Shown here in pieces: positions 8,270-17,428 of a stretch of DNA of 35,502 bases. The notes under the pieces were generated by a model, which was given only the letters and a program-made list of their open reading frames with translations, was not told the origin of the DNA and did no database searches. This DNA is from an uncultured Methylococcaceae bacterium (GTDB lineage Bacteria; Pseudomonadota; Gammaproteobacteria; Methylococcales; Methylomonadaceae): contig CAJAVP010000013.1 of NCBI GenBank assembly GCA_903945375.1, forward strand, positions 1 through 35,502, in the 5' to 3' direction. A program made the position numbers and the translations under genes. The stretch's first letter is position 1, and every line of letters starts with the position of its first letter.

Positions 8270-8890
8270 ATGAATTCAAGCGTTAAAATTTTGGTCGGTT
8301 GCCTTGCGTCAGGGTTAATCGCATGTGCTGGGGATGGCACTTCGCATCAGCTTGCTAATGAAAAACCTGTTGAAAATAATGCCGCATTAAGCAATAAGGA
8401 TTTACCTCCGCCAGCAAAACAAGAGCCACCTATGACAATGAGTAAAAACGGAACAACGCTTGCTCTGGTTCGAATGATGGACGGTGCGGTGTGTAAAAAT
8501 GACCAAGAAGGCGTAATGGGTACGTTTATGGTGTATGCCAATCCTGACGATATTGCCCGTATCAAGCGCGATAAAGGCAATAAAGTGTTTAGTGAATTTG
8601 AAACTAAAATAGAAGCTTTTTCAGAACGTGTGTTGCAGTTAGCGGTCGATAAAACGAATTTAGCGGCCGATCCTTTTGCTCTAGGCGAGGATGTGGCTCA
8701 ACAAAAACTAGCGCAGCAATTAGATACCAATTTTAGGCTTTCTGTATCTGAAGCGATTGCTGGTTTTGAAAAAGAAACGACGCTGACTATTGATGTCAGT
8801 CCGTTTCCGGCCTCATTTATATTTTACCAAAACGGCTGTAATGCACATTTGCCCGAATTAACAGATAACGATAACGCCAAAAGCAACTGA
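8270..8890 (+). CDS. Predicted lipoprotein, unknown function
   Basis: From the ATG at 8270 (AGGA site six bases upstream, preferred over an ATG at 8237) the product is 206 residues. It begins with a lipoprotein signal ending in the lipobox LIAC, Cys19, so it should be anchored in the membrane facing the periplasm. A low-complexity linker rich in Asn, Lys and Pro (about 25-55) leads to a folded domain of charged helices with VRMMDGAVCKNDQEG and VMGTFMVYANPDDIARIKR, and a C-terminal FPASFIFYQNGCNAHLPEL. I do not recognise the domain. Two further Cys (near 75 and 190) could form a disulfide. It stands between trmL and maeB with a space on each side. Confidence 0.75.
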   Translation: MNSSVKILVGCLASGLIACAGDGTSHQLANEKPVENNAALSNKDLPPPAKQEPPMTMSKNGTTLALVRMMDGAVCKNDQEGVMGTFMVYANPDDIARIKRDKGNKVFSEFETKIEAFSERVLQLAVDKTNLAADPFALGEDVAQQKLAQQLDTNFRLSVSEAIAGFEKETTLTIDVSPFPASFIFYQNGCNAHLPELTDNDNAKSN

Positions 8891-8966
8891 ATAAAGCCTT
8901 GAGTTGCGATAGTTCCTCTCGTTAAAAGGGACTGAATGATGACAGAATTTGTTAGGAAATACTTTT

Positions 8967-11282
8967 ATGACCCCTCCATTTGATCCCAAAGAAGAGCTGC
9001 GATTGCAATTAAGACGTGCCGCGTTGGAATACCATGAGTTTCCGACGCGCGGCAAAATCAGCGTGATGCCCACTAAGCAGTTATCTAATCAACGTGATTT
9101 AGCATTAGCCTATTCCCCGGGTGTTGCCGCTGCTTGCGATGAAATTGTTGCTAATCCGGCGAATGCAGCCAAATATACGGCTCGCGGTAATTTGGTGGCC
9201 GTTATTACTAACGGTACGGCAGTTTTGGGATTAGGTAATATTGGGCCATTAGCTGCAAAACCGGTGATGGAAGGGAAAGCGGTGTTGTTTAAAAAATTTG
9301 CGGGCATTGATGTTTTCGATATAGAAATTAATGAATCCGATCCTGACAAATTGTGTGACATTATCGCGGCATTAGAGCCTACATTTGGAGGGATTAATTT
9401 AGAAGATATCAAAGCCCCCGAATGTTTTTATATTGAGCGTAAATTGCGTGAGCGGATGAAAATTCCTGTTTTTCATGATGATCAGCATGGTACTGCCATT
9501 ATCGTCGGTGCTGCTCTTCTAAATGCCTTGAAAGTTGTCGAAAAATCTATTAAAACCAGTAGATTAGTGGTATCTGGAGCGGGGGCGGCGGCGCTGGCGT
9601 GTTTAGATTTATTAGTTGATTTAGGATTTCCGATTGAAAATATTTACGTGACTGATTTGGCAGGCGTCGTTTATCAAGGTCGCACCGAATTAATGGACGA
9701 AGATAAAATGCGATTTGCTCAGCCGACTGATGCAAGGGTATTAGCGGATATTATTGCCGGTGCAGATATCTTTTTGGGCTTATCAGCGGGCGGTGTATTA
9801 AAGCCAGAAATGGTCAGTCAGATGGCGGATAAGCCCATTATTATGGCATTGGCTAATCCTACGCCTGAGATTTTGCCTGAAGAGGTGAGGGCCGTTCGTG
9901 ACGATGCCGTGATTGCAACGGGACGTTCTGATTATCCTAATCAAGTTAATAACGTATTGTGTTTTCCGTATATTTTTAGAGGGGCGTTAGATTGCGGCGC
10001 AACAACAATAACCCGCGAAATGGAAATTGCCACCGTGTACGCACTCGCCAAATTAGCGCAAGCGGAGCAATCGGATGTCGCAACCAGTGCGTATGGTATT
10101 AGTCATCTTTTTTTTGGATCTAATTACTTGATTCCTTTGCCATTTGATCCTCGTTTAATGTGCCATATCGCACCGGCGGTTGCTAAAGCGGCCGAGCAAT
10201 CTGGCGTTGCCACGCAACCCATTCAAGATATGCAAGCCTATGTTGAGCGACTACAACAATTTGTTTATCACAGCGGCAGTTTTATGCAGCCCATTTTTCA
10301 TCATGCCAAAAAATCACCGCCAGATAATAAGCGAATTGTGTTTGCTGAAGGGGAAGATGAGCGGGTTTTACGCGCCGTACAAATTTTGGTTGATGAGAAC
10401 ATTGTCACACCCATTTTAATAGGTCGTCCGGCAGTGTTAATGCAACAGATTGAAAATTTAGGTTTACGCTTAGTGCCTGAGCAAGATTTTCAGTTGATTA
10501 ATCCTGATTATAATGAATTTTATCCCGAGTTTTGCCAAAGCTATTTGCACATGACTCAGCGCAAGGGCGTAACCGAGCATTATGCGAAGCTGGAAATGCG
10601 TCGTCGTTATACTTTACTAGGTGCCATGTTAATTGATAAGGGCCATGCGGATGGCATGATCTGCGGTACGTTCGGTACCCCTGTTTTGCATTTGCATTAT
10701 GTCGATCAAGTATTAGGTAAACGTGCCGGAGGCAATGTGTATGCAGCAATGAATTGTCTCGTATTACCGGACTGCCAACTTGCGTTGGTTGACACACATA
10801 TCAACGAAAACCCCAGTGCCACTGAGCTTGCAGAAATCACCCTCATGGCTGTAGAACAAATGCGTCATTTTGGATTAGTCCCTCGAGTTGCCTTATTATC
10901 ACATTCTAATTTTGGAACCAGTGATAGTGCCTCTGCCAAAAAAATGCGAGCAGCGTTAGCGATTCTCCGTGAGCAAGCTCCAGAGCTTGAAATTGATGGC
11001 GAAATGCACGGTGATGCGGCTTTAGACTTTGATATGTTGAAAACGATGATGCCTAATTCCTTGTTAAAAGGTCGGGCAAACTTACTGGTATTGCCGAATA
11101 TCGATGCTGCTAATATCGCTTATAACTTATTAAAAACAGCGGCAGGAAATGGTGTCGCAATTGGTCCAATACTATTGGGTTGTGCTAAACCCGTACATAT
11201 TTTGACGGCTTCAGCAACAGTGAGACGGATAGTCAATATGGCGGCTTTATGTGTTGTTGATAGCGTATCTTCAAATAACTAA
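8967..11282 (+). CDS. maeB: NADP-dependent malic enzyme (MaeB type, with phosphotransacetylase-like domain)
   Basis: The 771-residue protein has two parts. The malic enzyme (about 1-425) shows [48 protein letters not shown] and the nucleotide site [11 protein letters not shown]; it converts malate to pyruvate and CO2. The C-terminal part (about 435-771) resembles phosphate acetyltransferase, with [27 protein letters not shown] and [12 protein letters not shown], and in the E. coli enzyme has a regulatory role rather than transferase activity. The ATG at 8967 follows TTAGGAAA at good spacing; a TTG at 8949 in the same frame is less likely. It is transcribed alone and followed by a strong stem-loop. 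Confidence 0.95.
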   Translation: MTPPFDPKEELRLQLRRAALEYHEFPTRGKISVMPTKQLSNQRDLALAYSPGVAAACDEIVANPANAAKYTARGNLVAVITNGTAVLGLGNIGPLAAKPVMEGKAVLFKKFAGIDVFDIEINESDPDKLCDIIAALEPTFGGINLEDIKAPECFYIERKLRERMKIPVFHDDQHGTAIIVGAALLNALKVVEKSIKTSRLVVSGAGAAALACLDLLVDLGFPIENIYVTDLAGVVYQGRTELMDEDKMRFAQPTDARVLADIIAGADIFLGLSAGGVLKPEMVSQMADKPIIMALANPTPEILPEEVRAVRDDAVIATGRSDYPNQVNNVLCFPYIFRGALDCGATTITREMEIATVYALAKLAQAEQSDVATSAYGISHLFFGSNYLIPLPFDPRLMCHIAPAVAKAAEQSGVATQPIQDMQAYVERLQQFVYHSGSFMQPIFHHAKKSPPDNKRIVFAEGEDERVLRAVQILVDENIVTPILIGRPAVLMQQIENLGLRLVPEQDFQLINPDYNEFYPEFCQSYLHMTQRKGVTEHYAKLEMRRRYTLLGAMLIDKGHADGMICGTFGTPVLHLHYVDQVLGKRAGGNVYAAMNCLVLPDCQLALVDTHINENPSATELAEITLMAVEQMRHFGLVPRVALLSHSNFGTSDSASAKKMRAALAILREQAPELEIDGEMHGDAALDFDMLKTMMPNSLLKGRANLLVLPNIDAANIAYNLLKTAAGNGVAIGPILLGCAKPVHILTASATVRRIVNMAALCVVDSVSSNN

Positions 11283-11316
11283 ATTCGATCGTAACTGTTT
11301 AGCGCCATGCTGAGTT

Positions 11317-11347
11317 GATAGCCAAAGTTCTATTTGATTGGGCTATC
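11317..11347 (+). terminator. Stem-loop after maeB
   Basis: GATAGCC (11317-11323) and GGCTATC (11341-11347) form a perfect 7-bp stem, 35 bases after the maeB stop. It is followed by a second structure at 11362-11404, so the two may act together. Confidence 0.3.
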
Positions 11348-11361
11348 TGCCAGTCTCTTTT

Positions 11362-11417
11362 GGATGATTTAGTCGCTGGGCATCCATGCCCGATTAGGTC
11401 ATCCTATTAAATTTTTT
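11362..11417. terminator. Nested stem-loop between maeB and the convergent btuM
   Basis: GGATGA (11362-11367) pairs with TCATCC (11399-11404) around an inner GGGCA / TGCCC hairpin (11378-11391). TATTAAATTTTTT follows on the plus strand, giving a plausible intrinsic terminator for maeB. The tail overlaps the stop of the convergent btuM gene. Confidence 0.5.
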
Positions 11418-11991
11418 GGTGTTTTATCATTAACGCCAAAATTGTTTTGCCTAGCGTATTCAAGCCTAAACCTAAAAGTACATAAAATACCGCTGAACCC
11501 ACATAGAGTGGAAAATATTGTTTGACGGTGACGGCGTAATCTAACCAAGCCAGACTTTCATAACGTCCTGAAAATAAGAAGAAGCTACCGTTGGATACCA
11601 CAAATGCCAGCGTGGCTGCTAAGCTGCTTAAAACAAGAATAAGTCCTAGGTTACGCACGTTGCGTGCAGTTAAGTTCGCACAATAACAGCCAGTTAGCCA
11701 CATCACGCCATAAGTCAGCGTCAGAAAAACATACGCAGGTGAAATACACCAAGCACTCGTACCATTAGCAATGGCAAGATAGTCAATCACGCCCGCCAAG
11801 ATAAGCAAAAATCCGCCCATCATGGCTTTGGCGTAGAGATTGCCACGATAAAAGCCTGCAAAGAAAAATACCGCTAATGACGCATCTGGTAAATGTAAAA
11901 CATCCCCAAAATGATGGAAGCGCGTCATAACCATCAGCACTATCAAACCAATAGGCAAATAATCAAAAGATAAGGTTTGTTTATTAATCAT
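11407..11991 (-). CDS. btuM: BtuM-like solitary ECF-type cobalamin transporter
   Basis: The 194-residue protein is highly hydrophobic, with about six membrane segments, and is encoded directly after btuB (22 bp) behind the same cobalamin riboswitch. Its size, topology and context match BtuM, a solitary S component proposed to carry cobalamin over the inner membrane without the ECF energising module. BtuM from Thiobacillus denitrificans binds the cobalt through Cys80; here Cys82 lies in the motif NGTSAWCISPAY, almost the same position. The alignment was made by eye from memory of the family, so the symbol needs confirmation. The ATG at 11991 follows GGGAG at good spacing; an upstream in-frame ATG at 12069 lies inside btuB and is unlikely. 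Confidence 0.72.
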   Translation of the reverse strand: MINKQTLSFDYLPIGLIVLMVMTRFHHFGDVLHLPDASLAVFFFAGFYRGNLYAKAMMGGFLLILAGVIDYLAIANGTSAWCISPAYVFLTLTYGVMWLTGCYCANLTARNVRNLGLILVLSSLAATLAFVVSNGSFFLFSGRYESLAWLDYAVTVKQYFPLYVGSAVFYVLLGLGLNTLGKTILALMIKHQKI

Positions 11992-12013
11992 GTAAAGCTC
12001 CCGAAATTCAGGT

Positions 12014-13885
12014 TCAGTTATTGTAATGGATAGACACAAAGAAATTCCTATCCGGCGTATTATAAGCATTGACTGTTTGATAATGCTCGTTTAGTAAATT
12101 ATTTAGTTTGGCGCTGAGCATCCAGCTTTTATTAATATGCCAACCCGTGCGTAAATCAACGGTGACAAACCCGTGAAGATGAACCGGTGCGGTCGGATAA
12201 ACGCTAAAATCCTGGTCAGGTCGATCACCTTGCGCGAGTACATTTACGCCTAAATCAAAAGCGGCAAGGCTTCGAGACATATCAAATGACAAGGATTTGT
12301 CGGTACGCCGTTGCAAACGTTGACCGGTTTGTAAATCAATGGGTCTTAATAGATTTAAATTAAGTTTGTGATGCCAGCCCAGCCAATCGGTCGCAAACTG
12401 CATTTCTAGTCCTTCAATACGGGCTTTATTGATATTGACGGGAGGCCATCCGGAAATCAATTGTTCAATATCCGTATGATAGGCGCGTAGTTCCCAATGC
12501 CATTGACCATGATCACCGGCAAGCCCTACTTCATACGATTGAGATTCTTCCGGTTTTAGTTTTGGATTGCCTCCGCCATAACCCGTATCAGGCCAATACA
12601 GCTGGTTGAAAGTAGGTGCTTTAAACGCATTACCAAAACTGGCAAAGGGACTAATTCCAAAAACACTGTTGTAACGCCAGCCAAGACTACCTGTAACATA
12701 ATGACCAAATGCCTGGTTTTTATCCCAACGGACTGAGGCATTGACAACATGCGAGTCCAGAAAACGGCTTTGCAATTCGGTAAAAACACCGACATCATAA
12801 CGCGAAGGTTTACTATAACCGTCAAAGCCTGGATTAAACGGATCAAGATCGCTACTCTCTACTTCGTCGACACGATAATCCGAGCCAATAGTGAGTTGAT
12901 GAGCATCTGACAGATGGAGTTGGTTTAACCAGCTCGCATTCCAGCGTGTTGTATTATAAGCACTGTCAAAAATGCCGTTTGAGAAAAAAGTTTTTAACTC
13001 ATCCCGACTTTGCCCTAAACGAAGGGAACTATGCCATTGTTCCAGTACGTCAGTGCTTGCGACAAGGCCTACCACATGATTGTTAAACGCCGAGTTATCG
13101 CCGCCATAGCTGGTATCAAATTCATTTACCCCCTCGGTATGCATAAAAAATGCCTCCACTTCGGTACTATGACCAAAGCGATGTCCAGCACGGGCATTAA
13201 TTCCAGTATTTTGATAAGCATCTCGATCAGGATCACTATTTTGTTTGGTATTAAAGCCCTGCGAATCCAGATGAGACACTCCTAGGTTATACCAGCTATT
13301 ATGGAGACGACCGCTGACTGTTCCGGCGGTGTGTGCGGTATCGTAAGAGCCACCACCGGCATCGAGCGTAAATTGCGGTTTATCGGATTGACTGCCTTTA
13401 CGAGTAAAAATCTGGATAACACCACCAATCGCTTCTGAGCCGTATAAACTAGATTGTGGCCCTCTGATAATTTCCACGCGCTCGATTTGATCAATAGGAA
13501 TCAACTCAAAGGGAGTGATGCCTAAAGAGGCTGAGCCGACTTTAATGCCATCAATTAAAACGAGAACATGACCTGTTTCCGTGCCGCGCATAAATAGCCC
13601 AGTAGGCTGACCATAGCTACCACTTTGGACGATATCGATGCCCAACGTGCCTTTGAATAAATCTGGCAAGGTTTTGACTTGCGAATTTTCAATATCTTGA
13701 CGGGTATAAACGGTGGTTGCGGCAGTCAATTGGTTTTTAGGCGTTTCGGTTCGAGTGGCTGTGACCACAACACCGGGTATAGTAGTAATGTGATTGCCTG
13801 AAGTGTTTTGAGTGTTAAGTTCTTGTGCGTACAAATGTGAATGCACACCAACTAACAGTAATGAGCTTATAACGATTTTCTGCAT
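12014..13885 (-). CDS. btuB: TonB-dependent cobalamin receptor BtuB
   Basis: This 623-residue outer-membrane receptor has a signal peptide (1-20, ending HLYA), a TonB-box-like segment VVVTATRTETP, and the plug domain with GIDIVQSGSYGQPTGLFMRG, HVLVLIDGIKV and the IERVEIIRGPQSSLYGSEAIGGVIQIFT signature. The barrel ends with LNNLLNEHYQTVNAYNTPDRNFFVSIHYNN, aromatic-rich as expected. The start at 13885 has a GAGGA site; the frame runs upstream into the riboswitch leader, which is not coding. Vitamin B12 is the predicted ligand because a cobalamin riboswitch precedes it. Energy would come from a TonB-ExbBD complex such as the one at 20967-22819. Confidence 0.93.
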   Translation of the reverse strand: MQKIVISSLLLVGVHSHLYAQELNTQNTSGNHITTIPGVVVTATRTETPKNQLTAATTVYTRQDIENSQVKTLPDLFKGTLGIDIVQSGSYGQPTGLFMRGTETGHVLVLIDGIKVGSASLGITPFELIPIDQIERVEIIRGPQSSLYGSEAIGGVIQIFTRKGSQSDKPQFTLDAGGGSYDTAHTAGTVSGRLHNSWYNLGVSHLDSQGFNTKQNSDPDRDAYQNTGINARAGHRFGHSTEVEAFFMHTEGVNEFDTSYGGDNSAFNNHVVGLVASTDVLEQWHSSLRLGQSRDELKTFFSNGIFDSAYNTTRWNASWLNQLHLSDAHQLTIGSDYRVDEVESSDLDPFNPGFDGYSKPSRYDVGVFTELQSRFLDSHVVNASVRWDKNQAFGHYVTGSLGWRYNSVFGISPFASFGNAFKAPTFNQLYWPDTGYGGGNPKLKPEESQSYEVGLAGDHGQWHWELRAYHTDIEQLISGWPPVNINKARIEGLEMQFATDWLGWHHKLNLNLLRPIDLQTGQRLQRRTDKSLSFDMSRSLAAFDLGVNVLAQGDRPDQDFSVYPTAPVHLHGFVTVDLRTGWHINKSWMLSAKLNNLLNEHYQTVNAYNTPDRNFFVSIHYNN

Positions 13886-13925
13886 AATGTCCTCTGTGCG
13901 CCGCCCGCGCATAGATAATAGAAGT

Positions 13926-14008
13926 TGCAGCGGCAGACAAAACAAAAGCAGTCTCGGAGGCGAGCCAGAAACAGGTGCATTCATTTCGCAAAGCAGCCCG
14001 CCGCTGCA
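13926..14008 (-). promoter_or_regulatory. Possible riboswitch expression platform
   Basis: TGCAGCGGC (13926-13934) and GCCGCTGCA (14000-14008) are perfect 9-bp arms between the riboswitch aptamer and the btuB ribosome-binding site. A further short hairpin, TGCGC/GCGCA on the minus strand, sits right before the GAGGA site. These could switch translation on and off, but which pairing is ligand-dependent cannot be told by eye. Confidence 0.4.
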
Positions 14009-14014
14009 TCGAAT

Positions 14015-14205
14015 ACGCTTTGAGGCCGGTCTCCGGACTTGTAAGTGGCATTTGCCTAAACTATCACCTTCCCATGCCATGCACAGTGGTCTTTCGATAG
14101 TTTTTATACTTATTTACCGTTGCGGGGGCAGCGTCGGATTTGGATAAACCACACCGAACTTCCCGTTTAACCATTGGGTAAAACCCGCTGGAACCTTAAA
14201 GCAGG
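14015..14205 (-). ncRNA. Cobalamin riboswitch
   Basis: Read on the minus strand the leader has the conserved blocks in order: GCCCCCGCAACGGTAA (near 14118-14133), GACCACTGTGCATGGCATGG followed by GAAGG (near 14067-14092), and the 3' B12 box AGTCCGGAGACCGGCC (near 14023-14038). This is the classic AdoCbl/cobalamin aptamer. It lies about 140 bases before the btuB start and should repress btuB-btuM when cobalamin is plentiful. The 5' limit is approximate. Confidence 0.93.
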
Positions 14206-14377
14206 CGTCATTATAGGGCGTTATACTGATAAAGCAAACGAAAGCCTTTTTCAGTATCAATGCTAATTATGTAATAATATTTTTTAATCAATGTGTTACA
14301 TATAAAAATATAATCTCATTGTTGTCTGTTACAAACTGTCCCGCTTTACGTTGGCAGCCTGTAAGCTATCGTTGAGC

Positions 14378-17300
14378 TTATTCTTGTTGATTGTGATTTT
14401 GACCCAATAGCAAATAAATAGCAGGCACCACAAATAAGGTGAATAGCGTACCGATTGCTATACCGGTGGCGATGACTAAGCCCATATTAAAGCGTGAGAC
14501 AGCGCCTGCGCCGCTGGCTAATAAGAGCGGCAATACGCCTAAGACCATTGCGGCGGTGGTCATTAAAATCGGGCGTAGGCGGATGCTGGCAGCCGATTCG
14601 ATTGCCGCGCGTTTGCTGATGCCTTCTTTTTGTCGAATGTTGGCAAATTCAACAATCAAAATCCCGTGTTTACTGATTAAGCCCATTAAAGTGACTAAGC
14701 CGACTTCGGTGTAAATATTCAGGGTGGCGTTGCCAATGCCGAGGGCAATAAAAATCAAAGCACCGGCAATAGACATGGGGACGGAGACTAGAATAATGAG
14801 TGGATCTTTGAAGCTCTCAAACTGCGCGGCTAAGGCTAAATAAATGATGACCAGCGCGAATAAGAAGGTAAAGATAAAGCCACTGGATTCTTTGACCAAT
14901 TGCCGCGATTGTCCTGCGTAATCAATAGCATAACTGGGCGGTAATTGCTGCTTGGCAAGCGTTTGCAACGAGGCAATCGCGTCGCCTAAGGTAACGCCCG
15001 GAAAGGGTACGCCAGAAATGATGGCGGCATTGAGCTGTTGAAAGTGGTTGAGTGATTGAGGAACGGTTTTGGTGCTCAGTGTCGCTAGCGTTGATAACGG
15101 TATCATCGTGCCGTTTGCGGTGCGAATGGGGTAGTCTAATAATTGTTCGGCATTGAGTCGGAAACGTTGTTGTACCTGTGGGGTGACTTTATAAGATCGC
15201 CCCGATAGGCTGAAATAATTGACATAACCACCGCCCAGCATAGACGCTAACGAGGCACCAACATCTTCCATGCTTAAACCGAGTAAAGCAGCTTTGTCTC
15301 GATCGATGTCAATTTGCGATTGCGGCTGATCGTATTTTAGATCGCTATCTATAAAGACAAACATGCCAGATTTTTGCGCCGCTTGCATAAACTGTCTGGC
15401 AACGGTATTGAGTTGAGCAAAGGATTCGGTGGTACTGATGACAAATTGCACCGGTAAGCCACTGCTGCCCGGCAACGGTGGGGGCTGGAATGCCGCGACA
15501 CGAACACCGGCTATTTGGTTTAATTGTAACTGTAAGGCTTCTTGTAAGGCGGTGGCGTTTTGGGTGCGTTCATTCCACGGTTTTAATACCATACCTGCAA
15601 TCGATTGTCCGGGCATGTCGAGTTGAAACACATGATCCGTTTCAGGGTGTGCGGTAAATTTTTCAAAGACTTGGCGTGAATACAATAAGCGTTGTTGTAA
15701 TGTTGCATCGGGTGCGGCGGTCGAACTGGTAATAATAATGCCCTGATCTTCTTGTGGGGCGAGTTCGCTGTTGGAATAGCTATAAAGAAAATAAATGCTG
15801 ACCAAAATAATCACGGCAAACACGGCAGTGACAGGCAAATAATTGAGTGTGCTATGTAGCATTTTGGCATAACGTTGACTGATCCAGTCAAAGCTGCGAT
15901 CAATCAGGTTAATGAAAGCCTCTTCCCAATTAGCGCGGCTATGATGATGGGCTTTTAATAGTCGAGAGCTCATCATCGGTGATAAGGTAAGGGCAACGAC
16001 TGCGGAAACGGTCACTGCACCGACAACGGTGAAGGCAAATTCTGAAAATAACGCGCCCGTGAGTCCACCTTGAAAGCCAACCGGTACATAGACAGCGACT
16101 AAGACGATGGTCATGGCAATAATAGGGCTGGTTAATTCGCGTGCGGCTTGCATGGCGGCAGGAATGGGGTTCATTCCGTCTTCTAAATGGCGATTCACGT
16201 TTTCAACGATAATAATGGCATCATCGACGACTAAGCCAATTGACAGGACTAATGCTAATAAGGTTAGTAAGTTAATCGAAAAACCAAACATCAGCATCAA
16301 GGTAAACGTGCCGATCAAGGATAAGGGTATCGCGATAACCGGAATCAGCACAGAACGCCATGAGCCTAAAAACAAGAAGACAACCAAGGTGACAATCACT
16401 AAGGCTTCAATCAGCGTATGGATGACTTCATTAATGGAGCTATCGACAAATTTAGTCGAGTCGTAGACGATTTTGCCTTTAATACCTTCGGGAAGTTGCT
16501 CGGCGATGCTGGGAAACACGTCTCGCACTCGCGACATCACATCCAGTAAATTTGCGCCAGGTGCGATTTGCAAGCCGATATAAACCGCTTTATCACCATC
16601 AAACCCTACGCTGGATTCATAATCATCGGCTCCCAAAGTGACGTTAGCCACGTCTTTTAGGCGGATAATCGCGCCGTTTTGCTGTTTGATAATCAGATTT
16701 TCAAATTCTGGTACGGAATGCAGACCGGTTGAGGCGGTCAGGTTGACTTGTACCATCTGCCCTTTGGTTCGACCTAAACCGGCAATAAAATCATTTTTGG
16801 CTAAGGCAGCTTTAATATCTTGTGCGGTTAGTGCGTAGGCATTCAGTTTGTCAGGGTCTAGCCAAGCGCGTAGGGAAAAATATTTGCCCCCTAAAATTTC
16901 GGCGGTTTGAATACCGGCAACCGATTGTAATCGGGGCTGCACCGTGCGAATCAAATAGTCCGTAATGGCATTAGCGGCTAAGCGGTCGCTGGAAAAGCCG
17001 ATATACATGGCATCTAAGGTCTCGCCAATTTTTATGCTGATAGACGGCTGTTGAGATTCGGGTGGTAATTGGTTGATGATGGAATTGACTTTGGTATTAA
17101 TCTCGGTCAAGGCTTTGTTAGGATCGTAATTCAGTCGCAAATTCGCGGTGATGGTGCTAATGCTGCTTTGACTGATTGAGCTAATGTAATCAATACCATT
17201 GGCTTGGGAGATGATGTTTTCGAGAGGGGTGGTGATGAATCCGGCAATAATGTCCGGATCAGCACCGTAATATGCGGTAGTGACGGTCACAACGGCATTT

Positions 17301-17422
17301 TCAGTATGCGGATATTGCAGCACGGGCAACCCCATCAAGGCGCGTAATCCTAACACTAATAAAATTAGGCTGATAACGCTTGCTAGTACCGGTCTGCGAA
17401 TAAAAATATCTGTGAAGTTCAT
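14378..17422 (-). CDS. RND efflux permease, HAE1 family
   Basis: The 1014-residue inner-membrane pump begins with MNFTDIFIRRPVLASVISL and has the usual plan of twelve helices with two large periplasmic loops. Asp400-Asp401 in GLVVDDAIIIVENVNRHLEDG on helix 4 form the proton relay of drug-exporting HAE1 pumps; heavy-metal pumps differ here. The second half carries LISKHGILIVEFAN and RLRPILMTTAAMVLGVLPLL. It is the last gene of the operon tetR-OMF-MFP-RND and starts six bases after the adaptor stop. The complex would use the proton gradient to expel hydrophobic compounds. The substrate cannot be told from sequence. Confidence 0.95.
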   Translation of the reverse strand: MNFTDIFIRRPVLASVISLILLVLGLRALMGLPVLQYPHTENAVVTVTTAYYGADPDIIAGFITTPLENIISQANGIDYISSISQSSISTITANLRLNYDPNKALTEINTKVNSIINQLPPESQQPSISIKIGETLDAMYIGFSSDRLAANAITDYLIRTVQPRLQSVAGIQTAEILGGKYFSLRAWLDPDKLNAYALTAQDIKAALAKNDFIAGLGRTKGQMVQVNLTASTGLHSVPEFENLIIKQQNGAIIRLKDVANVTLGADDYESSVGFDGDKAVYIGLQIAPGANLLDVMSRVRDVFPSIAEQLPEGIKGKIVYDSTKFVDSSINEVIHTLIEALVIVTLVVFLFLGSWRSVLIPVIAIPLSLIGTFTLMLMFGFSINLLTLLALVLSIGLVVDDAIIIVENVNRHLEDGMNPIPAAMQAARELTSPIIAMTIVLVAVYVPVGFQGGLTGALFSEFAFTVVGAVTVSAVVALTLSPMMSSRLLKAHHHSRANWEEAFINLIDRSFDWISQRYAKMLHSTLNYLPVTAVFAVIILVSIYFLYSYSNSELAPQEDQGIIITSSTAAPDATLQQRLLYSRQVFEKFTAHPETDHVFQLDMPGQSIAGMVLKPWNERTQNATALQEALQLQLNQIAGVRVAAFQPPPLPGSSGLPVQFVISTTESFAQLNTVARQFMQAAQKSGMFVFIDSDLKYDQPQSQIDIDRDKAALLGLSMEDVGASLASMLGGGYVNYFSLSGRSYKVTPQVQQRFRLNAEQLLDYPIRTANGTMIPLSTLATLSTKTVPQSLNHFQQLNAAIISGVPFPGVTLGDAIASLQTLAKQQLPPSYAIDYAGQSRQLVKESSGFIFTFLFALVIIYLALAAQFESFKDPLIILVSVPMSIAGALIFIALGIGNATLNIYTEVGLVTLMGLISKHGILIVEFANIRQKEGISKRAAIESAASIRLRPILMTTAAMVLGVLPLLLASGAGAVSRFNMGLVIATGIAIGTLFTLFVVPAIYLLLGQNHNQQE

Positions 17423-17428
17423 CAGCGC

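Noticed and set aside
13815-14147. Reading frames on both strands across the btuB leader
   Set aside because: They cover the cobalamin riboswitch and the btuB signal peptide; the conserved RNA blocks explain the sequence better.
14362-14380. TAAGCT/AGCTTA hairpin at the end of the RND gene
   Set aside because: Short stem overlapping the stop codon with no T tract; not convincing as a terminator.
16107-16466. Plus-strand frame of 119 codons inside the RND pump gene
   Set aside because: It is the antisense of a highly conserved pump region.
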